Shown: positions 22,135 through 30,998, numbered from the stretch's first letter. The stretch: DNA of 38,578 bases from an uncultured Oscillospiraceae bacterium (GCA_934465295.1 CAKSKU010000022.1:1-38578), one strand, 5' to 3'. The notes: generated by a model from the letters alone, not told the origin. Numbers and translations: made by a program.

Positions 22135-22257
22135 GTTAAAATGTCTTTTTGCCGTTCATATCCCACCTCACAGCCGTTCAAACGTTGTCGGCATAAAATG
22201 CTTATCGCTTCGCTCTGCGCATTTTATGCCGAGGATAGTTTGTTTGAAGAAAAATTT

Positions 22258-22333
22258 GGCGCAATTCACATTTTTAGGTTTTACGAAACTGATCTCTCAT
22301 AATTCGTTTAACCTTTTTCGTGTGAATTGCGCC
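22258..22333. repeat. Core hairpin (copy IV, right)
   Basis: Outer arms GGCGCAATTCACA / TGTGAATTGCGCC followed by TTTTTATTT; inner arm GGTTTTACGAAACT. Confidence 0.8.
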
Positions 22334-22507
22334 TTTTTATTTGTTACTGATTTCGCTATTGCAGCTGACGTTATGCTGTTAGTTTAGGGGATTTCGCTCT
22401 CTGCGGAGAGCGACCAAAGGGCTTCCGCCCTCTGGACACCTGACGAGCTGTGCTCAGCTCGACCAGCTGGTTGGCTTCGCAGTTCTCGACAAATGTCAGC
22501 TCTGCCA

Positions 22508-22543
22508 ATAATTCCGAATTCCGCATTCCGAATTCCGAATTTT
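22508..22543. repeat. Heptamer array at the right end of copy IV
   Basis: ATTCCGA / ATTCCGC units close the element. Confidence 0.75.
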
Positions 22544-22563
22544 ATAAATTCCTTCAAACATTA

Positions 22564-22592
22564 TTGCATTTACAGCGAAAGTTTGGTATAAT
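22564..22592 (+). promoter_or_regulatory. Promoter of the SGNH esterase-galK operon
   Basis: TTGCAT, 17 bases, TATAAT, immediately after the end of element copy IV. Confidence 0.75.
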
Positions 22593-22639
22593 TAGTACAT
22601 TGAATATTTTTCCTAAAAATCGGAAAGGAACGATAATAT

Positions 22640-23920
22640 ATGAAGAACACAAAGCACATCTCCGCTTTTATTGCGGCGCTGATATGCATTTCTTTGCTCG
22701 GCGGCTGCGGAAACAAGGCTGACGATGCAGGCTCTTCCGAAACGAGCGAGGCAACAGCAGTTGTTACTACCGCTGTTTCGGTCGATGAAAACGCTGTTGA
22801 CCCAAGTGTACCGTTCGACCTTGAGGGCGGCGTTACCGACAAGATGTACAACCGTGCGCTGCTCAACGAGGGCAACACCTCCCGTCTTGCGGCGGCTATG
22901 GAAAAGGCTAAAAAGGGCGAGAGCATCACCGTTGCCACTATCGGCGGTTCTATCACGCAGGGAACAGCGGCTTCAAATCAGAACAACTGCTACGCTTCGA
23001 GATTTTTCTCTTGGTGGCAGGAGAAGTTCCCCGAGTGCGAGGTCAACACTGTCAACGCAGGTATCGGCGGAACGGACTCCTACCTTGGTGTTCACCGTGC
23101 GGATGAGCAGCTTCTTTCCTATGCTCCCGATGTTGTTGTTATCGAATTCTCGGTAAACGACACGGACAAGACTATGAACAAATATTCCTACGACAGCCTT
23201 GTGCGCAAGGTACTTTCCGCTGAAAACGAGCCTGCTGTCATTCTCCTTTTCACCACGCAGGAGGACGGAACGAGCCTGCAGGACGTTCACAAGGAGATCG
23301 GTGCAGCTTATGATCTGCCTATGATAAGCTACCGTGAGGCTGTTTACCCCGAGGTTGCGGCAGGAACTATCAACTGGAAGGATATTTCCCCCGACAACAT
23401 TCACCCGAATGATATCGGTCACGGTATCATCGGTCAGCTTCTTTCACGCTATCTTGACGGAATTTACGACTCCGACACGGCTGCTCTTGCCGCTGAAGTG
23501 ACGGCTTTCGACACAGAGGGCTGCACTAACGATTACTACAGGAACGCAAAGCTTGTCAATGCTTCGCAGATCGAATTTACCGCCGACGGCTTCGAGGTCG
23601 GTCAGAACAAGGTCTACTCGCAGTTCCCCGAAAACTGGATAACCGAGGGCGGCGGAACGCTTTCATTCGATGTTGAATGTCAGAACATCGGCATACTTTA
23701 TCTTAAAACTACCGACGGCAAGAGCGGCACATACGAAGTTTATGTTGACGGCGAGCGCAAGGGCAAGCTCGAGGGCGACTTCTCGGGCGGCTGGGGAAAT
23801 TACGCTTTCCCGAAGCAGGTCCTTCTTGCAAAGGACACCGAAAAGCACACTGTTGAAATAAAGCCTGCCGATGGTTCGGAGGACAAGGGCATCACAATTC
23901 TTGCAATAATGGAAAGCTAA
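22640..23920 (+). CDS. SGNH/GDSL-family esterase lipoprotein
   Basis: A 426-aa lipoprotein (lipobox LGGC, Cys23) with a Ser/Thr-rich linker to about residue 60. The SGNH blocks are clear: catalytic Ser104 in GGSIT, Gly in NAGIGGTDSY, Asn in EFSVND, and Asp-His in DNIHPND. After about residue 300 comes a beta-rich domain (VYSQFPENWITEGGGTLSFDVECQNIGILYLKTTDGKSGTYEVYVDGERKGKL) like those of carbohydrate esterases. It probably deacetylates extracellular polysaccharide at the cell surface; the exact substrate is unknown. It lies 13 bases upstream of galK, which suggests a carbohydrate-use role. Confidence 0.88.
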   Translation: MKNTKHISAFIAALICISLLGGCGNKADDAGSSETSEATAVVTTAVSVDENAVDPSVPFDLEGGVTDKMYNRALLNEGNTSRLAAAMEKAKKGESITVATIGGSITQGTAASNQNNCYASRFFSWWQEKFPECEVNTVNAGIGGTDSYLGVHRADEQLLSYAPDVVVIEFSVNDTDKTMNKYSYDSLVRKVLSAENEPAVILLFTTQEDGTSLQDVHKEIGAAYDLPMISYREAVYPEVAAGTINWKDISPDNIHPNDIGHGIIGQLLSRYLDGIYDSDTAALAAEVTAFDTEGCTNDYYRNAKLVNASQIEFTADGFEVGQNKVYSQFPENWITEGGGTLSFDVECQNIGILYLKTTDGKSGTYEVYVDGERKGKLEGDFSGGWGNYAFPKQVLLAKDTEKHTVEIKPADGSEDKGITILAIMES

Positions 23921-23933
23921 GGAGAATAAAGCT

Positions 23934-25187
23934 ATGAATATCAATGAAAATGAGCTTATAAAACTTTACGGTGAAGATCAGCTTGACCGCCAGAAAGCAC
24001 GTTACAAGGCAGCAGAGGAAAGCTTTGTCAGGGAATTCGGCGAGCAGAGCGGCGTGAGAATTTTCTCCGCCCCCGGCAGAACAGAGGTAAGCGGCAACCA
24101 CACCGACCACAACAACGGCAAAGTGCTTGCGGCGGCTGTAAACCTTGACATCATCGCATACACCGTTCCGACCGATGACGGCATCATCACCGTAAAATCG
24201 GAGGGCTATCCCCTTTTCACCGTTGACACGAAAGAGCTTGAAGCAAAGGCTGACGAAAAGGATACAACTCCTGCGCTCGTAAGAGGCGTTGCGGCAGGCT
24301 TTGCGAAAAACGGACTTAAGATCGGCGGCTTCAAGGCTTATATGACCTCGGACGTTATGAAAGGAAGCGGCGTTTCGTCCTCGGCGGCGTTTGAAGTCCT
24401 CGCTGCAAGCATACTTTCAGGACTTTACAACGACAATACCGTGAGCGCAGTCAAGGCGGCACAGATATCGCAGTTCGCCGAGAATGAATATTTCGGCAAG
24501 CCGAGCGGACTTCTCGACCAGATGGCGGCTTCGGTCGGCGGCTTCGTCTATGTCGACTTCAAGAAAACCCAGTACCCTATCATCGTGCCGATCGAGTTCA
24601 ATATAAATCAGTATGGCTATACCCTCTGTATCGTCGACACCAAGGGCAGCCACGCAGACCTTACCCCCGAATATGCGGCCATCCCTGCCGAGATGAAGTC
24701 GGTTGCGGCAGCACTCGGAAAGACCGTCCTGCGTGAGGTCGAAGAGGAAGAATTCTTCGCAAAAATAGGCGAGCTTCGCAAAAAGTGCGGCGACAGAGCA
24801 GTCCTCCGTGCGGCGCATTTCTTCGATGAAAACAAGCGTGTGGAGGAAGCAGCGGAAGCGCTCAAATCGGGCGATATCGATACATTCCTTGCAGCAATAA
24901 AGGCAAGCGGAAACAGCTCCTATAAGTTCCTCCAGAATGTCTATGCGAATAAAAACCCCGAGGAGCAGGGCGTTGCAATGGGACTTTACACCGCAGAGCG
25001 TGTCCTCGGCGGAAAGGGCGCATCAAGAGTCCACGGCGGCGGCTTTGCAGGCACAATTCAAGCGTTCGTGCCGAATGAGCTTCTTGACGATTTTATCAAA
25101 GCGGAGGAAGCAGTGTTCGGCGAAGGCTCATGCCATAAGCTTTTCATCCGTCCTGTCGGCGGAGTTGAAGTTAGTGCGGAATTTTAA
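23934..25187 (+). CDS. galK: Galactokinase
   Basis: A 417-aa GHMP kinase that phosphorylates galactose at C1, the entry step of the Leloir pathway. The galactokinase signature is the variant PGRTEVSGNHTDHNNG (from residue 47) instead of the common GRVNLIGEHTDY; the ATP-loop motif is MKGSGVSSSAAFEVL and the third motif RVHGGGFAGTIQAF. The last codons (Ser-Ala-Glu-Phe, from AGTGCGGAATTT) look like part of a heptamer array that continues after the stop, so the natural end may have been altered. galT and galE are not in the window. The GH36 enzyme at 2.1 kb would supply galactose. Confidence 0.94.
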   Translation: MNINENELIKLYGEDQLDRQKARYKAAEESFVREFGEQSGVRIFSAPGRTEVSGNHTDHNNGKVLAAAVNLDIIAYTVPTDDGIITVKSEGYPLFTVDTKELEAKADEKDTTPALVRGVAAGFAKNGLKIGGFKAYMTSDVMKGSGVSSSAAFEVLAASILSGLYNDNTVSAVKAAQISQFAENEYFGKPSGLLDQMAASVGGFVYVDFKKTQYPIIVPIEFNINQYGYTLCIVDTKGSHADLTPEYAAIPAEMKSVAAALGKTVLREVEEEEFFAKIGELRKKCGDRAVLRAAHFFDENKRVEEAAEALKSGDIDTFLAAIKASGNSSYKFLQNVYANKNPEEQGVAMGLYTAERVLGGKGASRVHGGGFAGTIQAFVPNELLDDFIKAEEAVFGEGSCHKLFIRPVGGVEVSAEF

Positions 25188-25220
25188 ATTCGGAATGCGG
25201 AATTCGGAATTCGGAATTAT
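25187..25220. repeat. Heptamer array after galK
   Basis: AATTCGG and AATGCGG units start at the galK stop codon and lead into element copy V. Confidence 0.8.
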
Positions 25221-25394
25221 TGCATAACTGACATTTGTCGGGCGATGCGAAGCCACTTAGCTGGTCGAGCTGAGCACAGCTCGTCAGGTGTCCAGAGGGC
25301 GGAAGCCCTTTGGTCGCTCTCCGCAGAGAGCGAAACTCCCTAAACTATGGCTAAATGCTTTGTTGCGATAAGAGTAATTAGTAGGAAATAAAAA

Positions 25395-25468
25395 GGCGCA
25401 ATTCACACGAAATATGGTAAACGAACTATGAGAAATAAAGTTCGTAAAACCAATATGTGAATTGCGCC
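25395..25468. repeat. Core hairpin (copy V, left)
   Basis: Inner stem ACGAACT / AGTTCGT between the standard outer arms. Confidence 0.8.
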
Positions 25469-25589
25469 AATTCTTTATTTACGGAGCAACTGTCCTCGGC
25501 GTAAAATGCGCAGAGCGGAAGCGATAAGCATTTTATGCCGACATCGTTTGAACAGCGGTGGGATATGAACGGAATAACGCTCAAAATCC

Positions 25590-25602
25590 GTAGGGTCGGA
25601 TT
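25590..25602 (+). repeat. Truncated GTAG-headed REP
   Basis: GTAGGGTCGGAT is present but the expected 3' arm ATCCGACC is missing; compare the intact version in copy VII at 38254. Confidence 0.4.
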
Positions 25603-25754
25603 TCACACACAACGGGATAAAGTATAGACTGCCCCAAAAAAGACAGACCATCTGCTGGATATTTCACCGCCGTTCATACAGCGTTGAAGCTTCAAATCCA
25701 CTCACTTCGTTCGTGAATTTTTGCTTCAAGGATAGATTTTGAGGAAAATAGTAT

Positions 25755-25829
25755 GGCGCAATTCACATTATGGTTTTACGAAACTAAACTTATCATAGTT
25801 CGTTTTACCTTTTTTGTGTGAATTGCGCC
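25755..25829. repeat. Core hairpin (copy V, right)
   Basis: Standard outer arms followed by TTTTTT; inner arm GGTTTTACGAAACTA. Confidence 0.8.
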
Positions 25830-26106
25830 TTTTTTAGCTGTTAGATGTTATTCTATTGCGACAGCGTATTGACTGTCAGTTTAAGGAGTTTCGCTCTCTG
25901 CGGAGAGCGACAATGGGACGCTGTCCCCTTGACCCCTGCAAGCCTTTGAAAAGGCTTGACCTAAACTTTAGGCGCTTTGCGGTTCGTTTTTACCTTAGTT
26001 GGTCGTTACGCATTAGTTAAAATGCACTAAAAAATTTTTCTCCGAATTTTATGTGTTATTCACAAAGCCAAAAATGCAAAAATTGAAAAAAACCGTGAAA
26101 AAAGTG

Positions 26107-26135
26107 TTGTAGACTGCGTTTTATGGTGGTATAAT
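26107..26135 (+). promoter_or_regulatory. mreB promoter
   Basis: TTGTAG, 17 bases, TATAAT, about 95 bases upstream of mreB and just beyond the end of element copy V. Confidence 0.7.
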
Positions 26136-26228
26136 ATTAGTATAAGTGCCGTTTGGCTCTGTTTTTACTTAAAATCACCGCCGAGCATATCGGCTTTGTC
26201 GGATAAATTATTATTATGGAGGATAAAA

Positions 26229-27245
26229 ATGTTTACTAAAGATATCGGTATCGACCTTGGAACTGCCAACACTCTCGTTTACATGAAGGGCAAGGGCATT
26301 ATTATAAGAGAACCTTCCGTTGTTGCTGTTGACACACGCACGGACAGGGCTAAATACGTCGGTCAGGAGGCTAAGGACGTTATCGGACGTACTCCCGGTT
26401 CTATTGTTGCTGTCCGTCCCCTCAAGGACGGTGTTATCGCTGACTTTGAGATGACGACTACTATGCTTCAGGAATTCATCAGCAAGGCTCTCAAGGGTTC
26501 TTTCTTCACAAAGGCGAGAGTTGTTATCTGCATTCCGTCGGGCATCACTGCCGTTGAACGCCGTGCCGTTAAGGAAGCTACCGAAAACTCGGGTGCAAAG
26601 CGTGTAAACATAATCGAAGAGCCTATGGCTGCCGCTATCGGCGCAGGTCTCCCCGTTTCCGAGCCGCAGGGTTCTATGATCGTTGATATCGGCGGCGGTA
26701 CTTCCGAGGTTGCCGTTATCTCTCTCGGCGGTATCGTTACATCACGTTCCGTCCGTATCGCAGGCGATGCATTTGACACTGCTATCATCAACTACATCAA
26801 GAAAAAGTACAATCTTCTCATCGGTGAAAGAACCGCTGAAAATGTCAAGATCGCTATCGGTTCTGCATTCCCGATGGAGCAGGAGACCGATATGGAAATA
26901 AAGGGACGTAATCTTCTCAACGGTCTGCCCGAGAACATCACAGTTACATCGGCAGAGATAAGAGAAGCACTTGCAGAACCTCTTTCCCACGTTATCGAAG
27001 CTATCAAGGTAACACTTGAAAAGACTCCTCCTGAGCTTGCAGCCGACATCATCGATCAGGGCATCACCCTTGCAGGCGGCGGCGCACTTATCAGAGGTCT
27101 TGACAAGCTTATCAACAAGGAAACGGGAATGCCCGTAAACATTGCGGATTCTCCGCTTGACTGCGTTGCGGACGGCACGGGCAAGGTTCTTGAGGACATC
27201 GACAAGCTTCACGAAGTTCTCAACGATGATTCTAAATATTATTGA
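26229..27245 (+). CDS. mreB: Rod shape-determining protein MreB
   Basis: A 338-aa bacterial actin that forms membrane-bound filaments guiding lateral wall synthesis. Phosphate loop 1 reads DIGIDLGTANTLVY near the N-terminus, phosphate loop 2 MIVDIGGGTSEVAVISLGG, and the adenosine motif GGGALIRGLDKLI. The first residues MFTKDIGIDLG leave little room for an N-terminal amphipathic helix, as in Bacillus MreB. ATG at 26229 follows GGAGGA; the upstream in-frame extension is rejected. It heads an mreB-mreC-mreD-PBP2 block, with a terminator-like hairpin after it. Confidence 0.96.
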   Translation: MFTKDIGIDLGTANTLVYMKGKGIIIREPSVVAVDTRTDRAKYVGQEAKDVIGRTPGSIVAVRPLKDGVIADFEMTTTMLQEFISKALKGSFFTKARVVICIPSGITAVERRAVKEATENSGAKRVNIIEEPMAAAIGAGLPVSEPQGSMIVDIGGGTSEVAVISLGGIVTSRSVRIAGDAFDTAIINYIKKKYNLLIGERTAENVKIAIGSAFPMEQETDMEIKGRNLLNGLPENITVTSAEIREALAEPLSHVIEAIKVTLEKTPPELAADIIDQGITLAGGGALIRGLDKLINKETGMPVNIADSPLDCVADGTGKVLEDIDKLHEVLNDDSKYY

Positions 27246-27270
27246 TCTGAATTGATCTTTGAAAAAACGG

Positions 27271-27294
27271 GGCGGATAGATATATCCGCCTCTT
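27271..27294 (+). terminator. Partial terminator between mreB and mreC
   Basis: Perfect stem GGCGGATA / TATCCGCC with loop GATA, followed by TCTTTT. Placed inside the operon it may reduce mreCD-PBP2 expression relative to mreB. The stem resembles the REP stems but lacks the GTAG head. Confidence 0.7.
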
Positions 27295-27344
27295 TTCGGA
27301 ATATTCTCATTATACAGGCATAATGACATAAGGGAGATGATAAT

Positions 27345-28196
27345 GTGAGGGACTTTTTCAAATCGACAAAATTCAAGATAATTGCGGCTGTCATCGCCGT
27401 TCTTATAGGCTTTATGATATACTCCCTTACAACGGGCGGATATGCTATAATGGGAGTATCTATTTTCGATGCGATAACCGAGCCTTTTCAGAAGGCTTCA
27501 ACGCTGATCTCCTCCAAGGTCTCGGAGACGATCGACACCTTTGCCAATGCGCAGAAATACCGTGAGGAAAACGAGCAGCTCCGTGAACGCCTTAATCAGC
27601 TTTACAACGAGATCATCGATTATGATAAGATCCGGACGGAAAATTCCGAGCTTAAGCAGCTCCTCCAGCTCAAAGAGGACAACGAGGACTTTGTTTTCTC
27701 TTCGCCCTGCACTGTAATTGCGAGAACTGCAAATGACCCCTACGGCTCATTCACCATCGACAAGGGCAGCAAGGACGGCATCGCTCCGAACGACCCTGTT
27801 ATCACTTCGCAGGGACTTGTCGGAATATGCTATGACGTTTCGGAAAGCACATCGAGGGTAAGAACTCTGCTTTCGCCGAAGTCGGCAGTCGGAGTAACAG
27901 TCCTCCGCACAAAGGCGGCAGGTGTCCTTGAAGGCGATTATGAATTCGTTTCGGACGGACTCTGCAAGATGAGCTATATTGACAAATCGGCTGAGATAAT
28001 GCTCGGCGATATTATTTTCACATCGGGAAGCGAGACCTTCCCCTCGGGTCAGCTTGTCGGAACGGTCGAAAAGATCGTTATGGAGGACAGCGGACTTTCA
28101 AAATATGCCCTTATAAAGCCTGCCTCCGACCCATTCTCCGTGACTACGGTATTCGTTGTGACGGACTTCGAGGGTCAGAAAAAGGCGGATCAGTAA
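27345..28196 (+). CDS. mreC: Rod shape-determining protein MreC
   Basis: A 283-aa single-pass protein: membrane helix at about residues 10-30, a coiled coil at about 60-105 (YREENEQLRERLNQLYNEIIDYDKIRTENSELKQLLQLK), then the two beta-barrel domains, including GSFTIDKGSKDGIAPNDPVIT and GDIIFTSGSETFPSGQLVGTV. MreC scaffolds PBP2 and the elongasome outside the membrane. Start is GTG at 27345 with AGGGAG about 9 bases upstream. It is followed closely by mreD. Confidence 0.94.
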   Translation: MRDFFKSTKFKIIAAVIAVLIGFMIYSLTTGGYAIMGVSIFDAITEPFQKASTLISSKVSETIDTFANAQKYREENEQLRERLNQLYNEIIDYDKIRTENSELKQLLQLKEDNEDFVFSSPCTVIARTANDPYGSFTIDKGSKDGIAPNDPVITSQGLVGICYDVSESTSRVRTLLSPKSAVGVTVLRTKAAGVLEGDYEFVSDGLCKMSYIDKSAEIMLGDIIFTSGSETFPSGQLVGTVEKIVMEDSGLSKYALIKPASDPFSVTTVFVVTDFEGQKKADQ

Positions 28197-28208
28197 GGGG
28201 GCGGCACT

Positions 28209-28775
28209 TTGAACATAGACATAAAAAGGCGAAAGGAGAAATTCCGCTCGGTGCTTCGCTGGGCGATATATTTCCTGCTGCTCTTTATCGAATATATCGT
28301 TATGACGACAATGGGTTCGGCGCACAGAATGCCGCTTTACATCGTTTCAACGGCGATATGCATTGCGGTCTTTGAGGATCCGTTCAATTCGGCGATTCTT
28401 GGCTGCCTTGCAGGGCTTATGCTTGACGCTGCGGAGGGAACGATATTCGGTCTGAACGGCGTTATCCTGACGATGTGCTGTCTTATGACCTCGCTGCTTT
28501 TCTATTTTATAATGCGGCGGCATATCGTCAATGTTCTTGCGCTGACGGCGGCGACGGCTTTTGTACAGACGGGTTTCCGATATATTTTCTACTACTCGAT
28601 ATGGAATTATGACAGCCACGGTGCGATATATCTCCGCGAGGTACTGCCCGTTATATTTTTCACTGTCATAGCATCGGCTGTATTTTATCCGCTCATACGC
28701 TTTTTATCCTCACGTCTCGGCGTTATAAAGGAGACCTATGTCGAAGAAAAATCCGAAAATATCGTGAGAGAATAA
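28209..28775 (+). CDS. mreD: Rod shape-determining protein MreD
   Basis: A 188-aa membrane protein with five to six helices, the usual MreD size. It starts at TTG 28209, preceded by AAGGGGGC; no better start is in frame. NSAILGCLAGLMLDAAEGTIFGLNGVILT is the family-typical middle part. It partners MreC in the elongasome. A 12-base gap from mreC and 27 bases to PBP2 indicate one transcript. Confidence 0.9.
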   Translation: MNIDIKRRKEKFRSVLRWAIYFLLLFIEYIVMTTMGSAHRMPLYIVSTAICIAVFEDPFNSAILGCLAGLMLDAAEGTIFGLNGVILTMCCLMTSLLFYFIMRRHIVNVLALTAATAFVQTGFRYIFYYSIWNYDSHGAIYLREVLPVIFFTVIASAVFYPLIRFLSSRLGVIKETYVEEKSENIVRE

Positions 28776-28802
28776 CCTCTGCTTCAATAAAGGAAATCAT
28801 AT

Positions 28803-30947
28803 ATGAACTTCGCTTCAATCGCAAAAAAGATCAGAACGGTCATACTTATAGCCTTTGTGCTGCTTGCAATGTCGATGTGCGTTATTGCGCTGATGAAAAT
28901 GCAGATCGTTGACGGTGAAAAATATCTTGAACAGGCGAAAAGCACCCGAACCGTAACGCAGGACATAAGCGCTCCCCGAGGTGAGATAGTCGATGCTTCG
29001 GGAAAAGCCGTCGTCAGCAACAAGGTCGGCTACAATGTAATACTTGAAAAGGCGTTCCTTTCCTCCGATACGCAGGAGATAAACAGGATAGTCCTGCGAA
29101 TTGCGGAAATTCTCGATGAGGACGGTGTTGACTGGAACGAATCGCTCCCGATAAGCGAAAATACGCCTTACAGCTTCCTTGAAATGCGTGAGTCGGACAT
29201 TGCAAAGCTCCGAAAGAACATCACCGTCCAGCCCTATGCGACTGCGGAGGAATGTATCGATGCAATGCTCGACCTTTACGATGTGGACGACAGCTATACA
29301 GTCCGCCAGAAGCGCATCATCGTCGGAATACGCTATGAAATGACGGTGCGAAGCTTCTCCCTTGCGAACCGATATACGCTTGCGGAGGACGTTCCTATGG
29401 AAAGTGTTGTGAAGCTGAAGGAAGCCGCTTTCGATCTGGAGGGAATGGACGTTGCCGAGGAAGCTATCCGTGTTTATGAGGACAACAACTACGCTCCGCA
29501 CCTTGTCGGAACGGTCGGCTCGATAAACGCCGAGGAATATGACTCGCTCAAAGACAGCGGCTATATGCTCAACGATGTTCTCGGCAAGAGCGGCGTTGAA
29601 AAGGCTATGGAGAGCCAACTCCGAGGAACAACGGGAACAAGAGAGCTTGAACTTCTCAACGGGATCGTCGCTTCGGACACGATAACAAAGGAGACCGTTC
29701 CGGGAAACACCGTAAAGCTGACGATAGATATGGACTATCAGCAGAAAGTCCAGCAGATACTTGAAAATCATATAACGTGGCTGCAAGATCAGACCTCGGC
29801 AAATAAAAAGGGCGAAAATGCAAACGCAGGCGCTATCGTCGTAACCGACGCAAAAACGGGCGCTGTCATAGCGGCGGCGACATCTCCGACTTATAACATC
29901 AACGATTATCTCAATAACTATTCACTCGTTGCGAACGGCGAAAATTCACCGCTCATAAACCGTGCGACCTCGGGACTTTACCGACCGGGTTCGACATTTA
30001 AGACCGTCACCGCAACGGCAGGTCTTAACGAGGGTGTTATCACCCCAAGTACACTCATCACCTGCAATCAGGTCTACACCTATTGGGACGATTATCAGCC
30101 GAAATGCACGGGCTATCACGGCAGGATAAACGTTATCACCGCCATTGAAAAATCCTGCAATATCTTTTTCTACGAAACGGGCAGACAGCTCGGCATCGAC
30201 CGCCTTGCGAGCTACGCAAAGCTCTACGGCTTCGGTCAGAACACGGGCATCGAAACGGGCGATATGGCAGGCTATTTCGCAACGCCCGAAAGCTTCCGGG
30301 AGCGCCGCCTTGAATGGCAGGCAGGACTTGTCGTTCAGGCTGCTATCGGTCAGTCGGAGACCTACGCAACTCCGCTCCAGCTTGCGATGCAGGCGAACAC
30401 CATCGCAAACCGAGGAACACGCTACAAGCCCTATGTTGTCGACAGCGTTTACACTTATAATATGGATAGGCTTGTTGTCAAAACTCAGCCGACCGTTGCT
30501 GCGACCGTCCCCGATGAAACGGGCGTGACCTTCGACAATATCATCGCAGGTATGGAAAATGCGGCAAACTTTGTTCCTTACTCCTACCCTGCCGTCAAGG
30601 ATTATTACACGAACTATCTCCTCTCGGAGCTCCCCGAGCAGGCAGCCATCAAAACGGGTACTCCGCAGATGACCTCCGCCGAGGACACAGGTTCGTCGTT
30701 CATCGGCTTCTACCCCTCGGATGACCCCGTTATCGCATTCTCGGGATTCGTTGAACACGGCGAATATTCCAAGTTTATGATACGCCAGTTCATCGAAGCT
30801 TATCTTGACAAGAATTACAAGGTGGTCTCCCCTGTTGTCAGCGGAGATAAGACCACACAGCTCGCAGGACTCGACGAAAACGCCGCTGCGGAAAGCACCT
30901 CCGTAACGACCGCCGCAGCTCCCGCTGAAACCACCGCACAGCAATAA
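28803..30947 (+). CDS. mrdA: Penicillin-binding protein 2 (elongation transpeptidase)
   Basis: A 714-aa class B PBP: N-terminal membrane helix (residues 10-30), dimerisation/pedestal domain with ISAPRGEIVDASGKAVVSN and HLVGTVGSINAEEYDSLKDSGY, then the transpeptidase. Active-site motifs are Ser397-Thr-Phe-Lys400, Ser451-Cys-Asn453 and Lys617-Thr-Gly619. The C-terminal 25 residues are Ala/Thr/Glu-rich and disordered. It crosslinks side-wall peptidoglycan with a SEDS polymerase; no rodA is in the window. SCN in place of SSN or SDN at the second motif is common in class B enzymes. The transcript ends at a strong terminator. Confidence 0.94.
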   Translation: MNFASIAKKIRTVILIAFVLLAMSMCVIALMKMQIVDGEKYLEQAKSTRTVTQDISAPRGEIVDASGKAVVSNKVGYNVILEKAFLSSDTQEINRIVLRIAEILDEDGVDWNESLPISENTPYSFLEMRESDIAKLRKNITVQPYATAEECIDAMLDLYDVDDSYTVRQKRIIVGIRYEMTVRSFSLANRYTLAEDVPMESVVKLKEAAFDLEGMDVAEEAIRVYEDNNYAPHLVGTVGSINAEEYDSLKDSGYMLNDVLGKSGVEKAMESQLRGTTGTRELELLNGIVASDTITKETVPGNTVKLTIDMDYQQKVQQILENHITWLQDQTSANKKGENANAGAIVVTDAKTGAVIAAATSPTYNINDYLNNYSLVANGENSPLINRATSGLYRPGSTFKTVTATAGLNEGVITPSTLITCNQVYTYWDDYQPKCTGYHGRINVITAIEKSCNIFFYETGRQLGIDRLASYAKLYGFGQNTGIETGDMAGYFATPESFRERRLEWQAGLVVQAAIGQSETYATPLQLAMQANTIANRGTRYKPYVVDSVYTYNMDRLVVKTQPTVAATVPDETGVTFDNIIAGMENAANFVPYSYPAVKDYYTNYLLSELPEQAAIKTGTPQMTSAEDTGSSFIGFYPSDDPVIAFSGFVEHGEYSKFMIRQFIEAYLDKNYKVVSPVVSGDKTTQLAGLDENAAAESTSVTTAAAPAETTAQQ

Positions 30948-30952
30948 TTGTA

Positions 30953-30998
30953 AAAGCACATAAAAAGCTGAGATCAGTTTATTTATGTGCTTTATTTT
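30953..30998 (+). terminator. Terminator of the mre-PBP2 operon
   Basis: Perfect 12-bp stem AAAGCACATAAA / TTTATGTGCTTT, then ATTTTTAT. Confidence 0.88.

Larger units (their letters stand above)
21728..22545. repeat. Large palindromic element, copy IV (full length)
   Basis: Two inverted halves face each other. Left: G/C hairpins, TCGCTCTC stem, core 21890-21965, TTGAAG / CTTCAA hairpin 21993-22038. Right: CGGCATAAAATGC / GCATTTTATGCCG hairpin 22189-22231, core 22258-22333, TCGCTCTC stem, GAGCTG / CAGCTC hairpin, heptamers. The centre pairs too (AACGGCGGTGG on the left, CCACC and GCCGTT on the right) and holds a GTAG-headed palindrome. No convincing gene is present. Confidence 0.88.
25187..26015. 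repeat. Large palindromic element, copy V (full length)
   Basis: Left half: GAGCTG / CAGCTC hairpin, CCAGAGGGC / GCCCTTTGG hairpin, TCGCTCTC stem, core 25395-25468, CGGCGTAAAATGC / GCATTTTATGCCG hairpin 25497-25540. Right half, inverted: TTGAAGC-type hairpin near 25690-25730, core 25755-25829, TCGCTCTC stem, CAAGGGGAC hairpin, CAAGCCTTT / AAAGGCTTG hairpin. The centre has a truncated REP at 25590. It fills the galK-mreB gap; no gene is seen. Confidence 0.87.

Noticed and set aside
22450..22722. Open frames inside the large repeat copies (also at 165-413, 8312-8512, 19216-19470, 22109-22387, 32619-32882, 32987-33238)
   Set aside because: They follow the repeat sequence, change frame or break between copies, lack ribosome sites, and give low-complexity peptides such as LASQFSTNVSSANN. 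Structure, not coding, is what is conserved.
27271..27294. The mreB-mreC hairpin as another REP
   Set aside because: The stem resembles the REP stems but lacks the GTAG head, and a T-tract follows; better read as a partial terminator.
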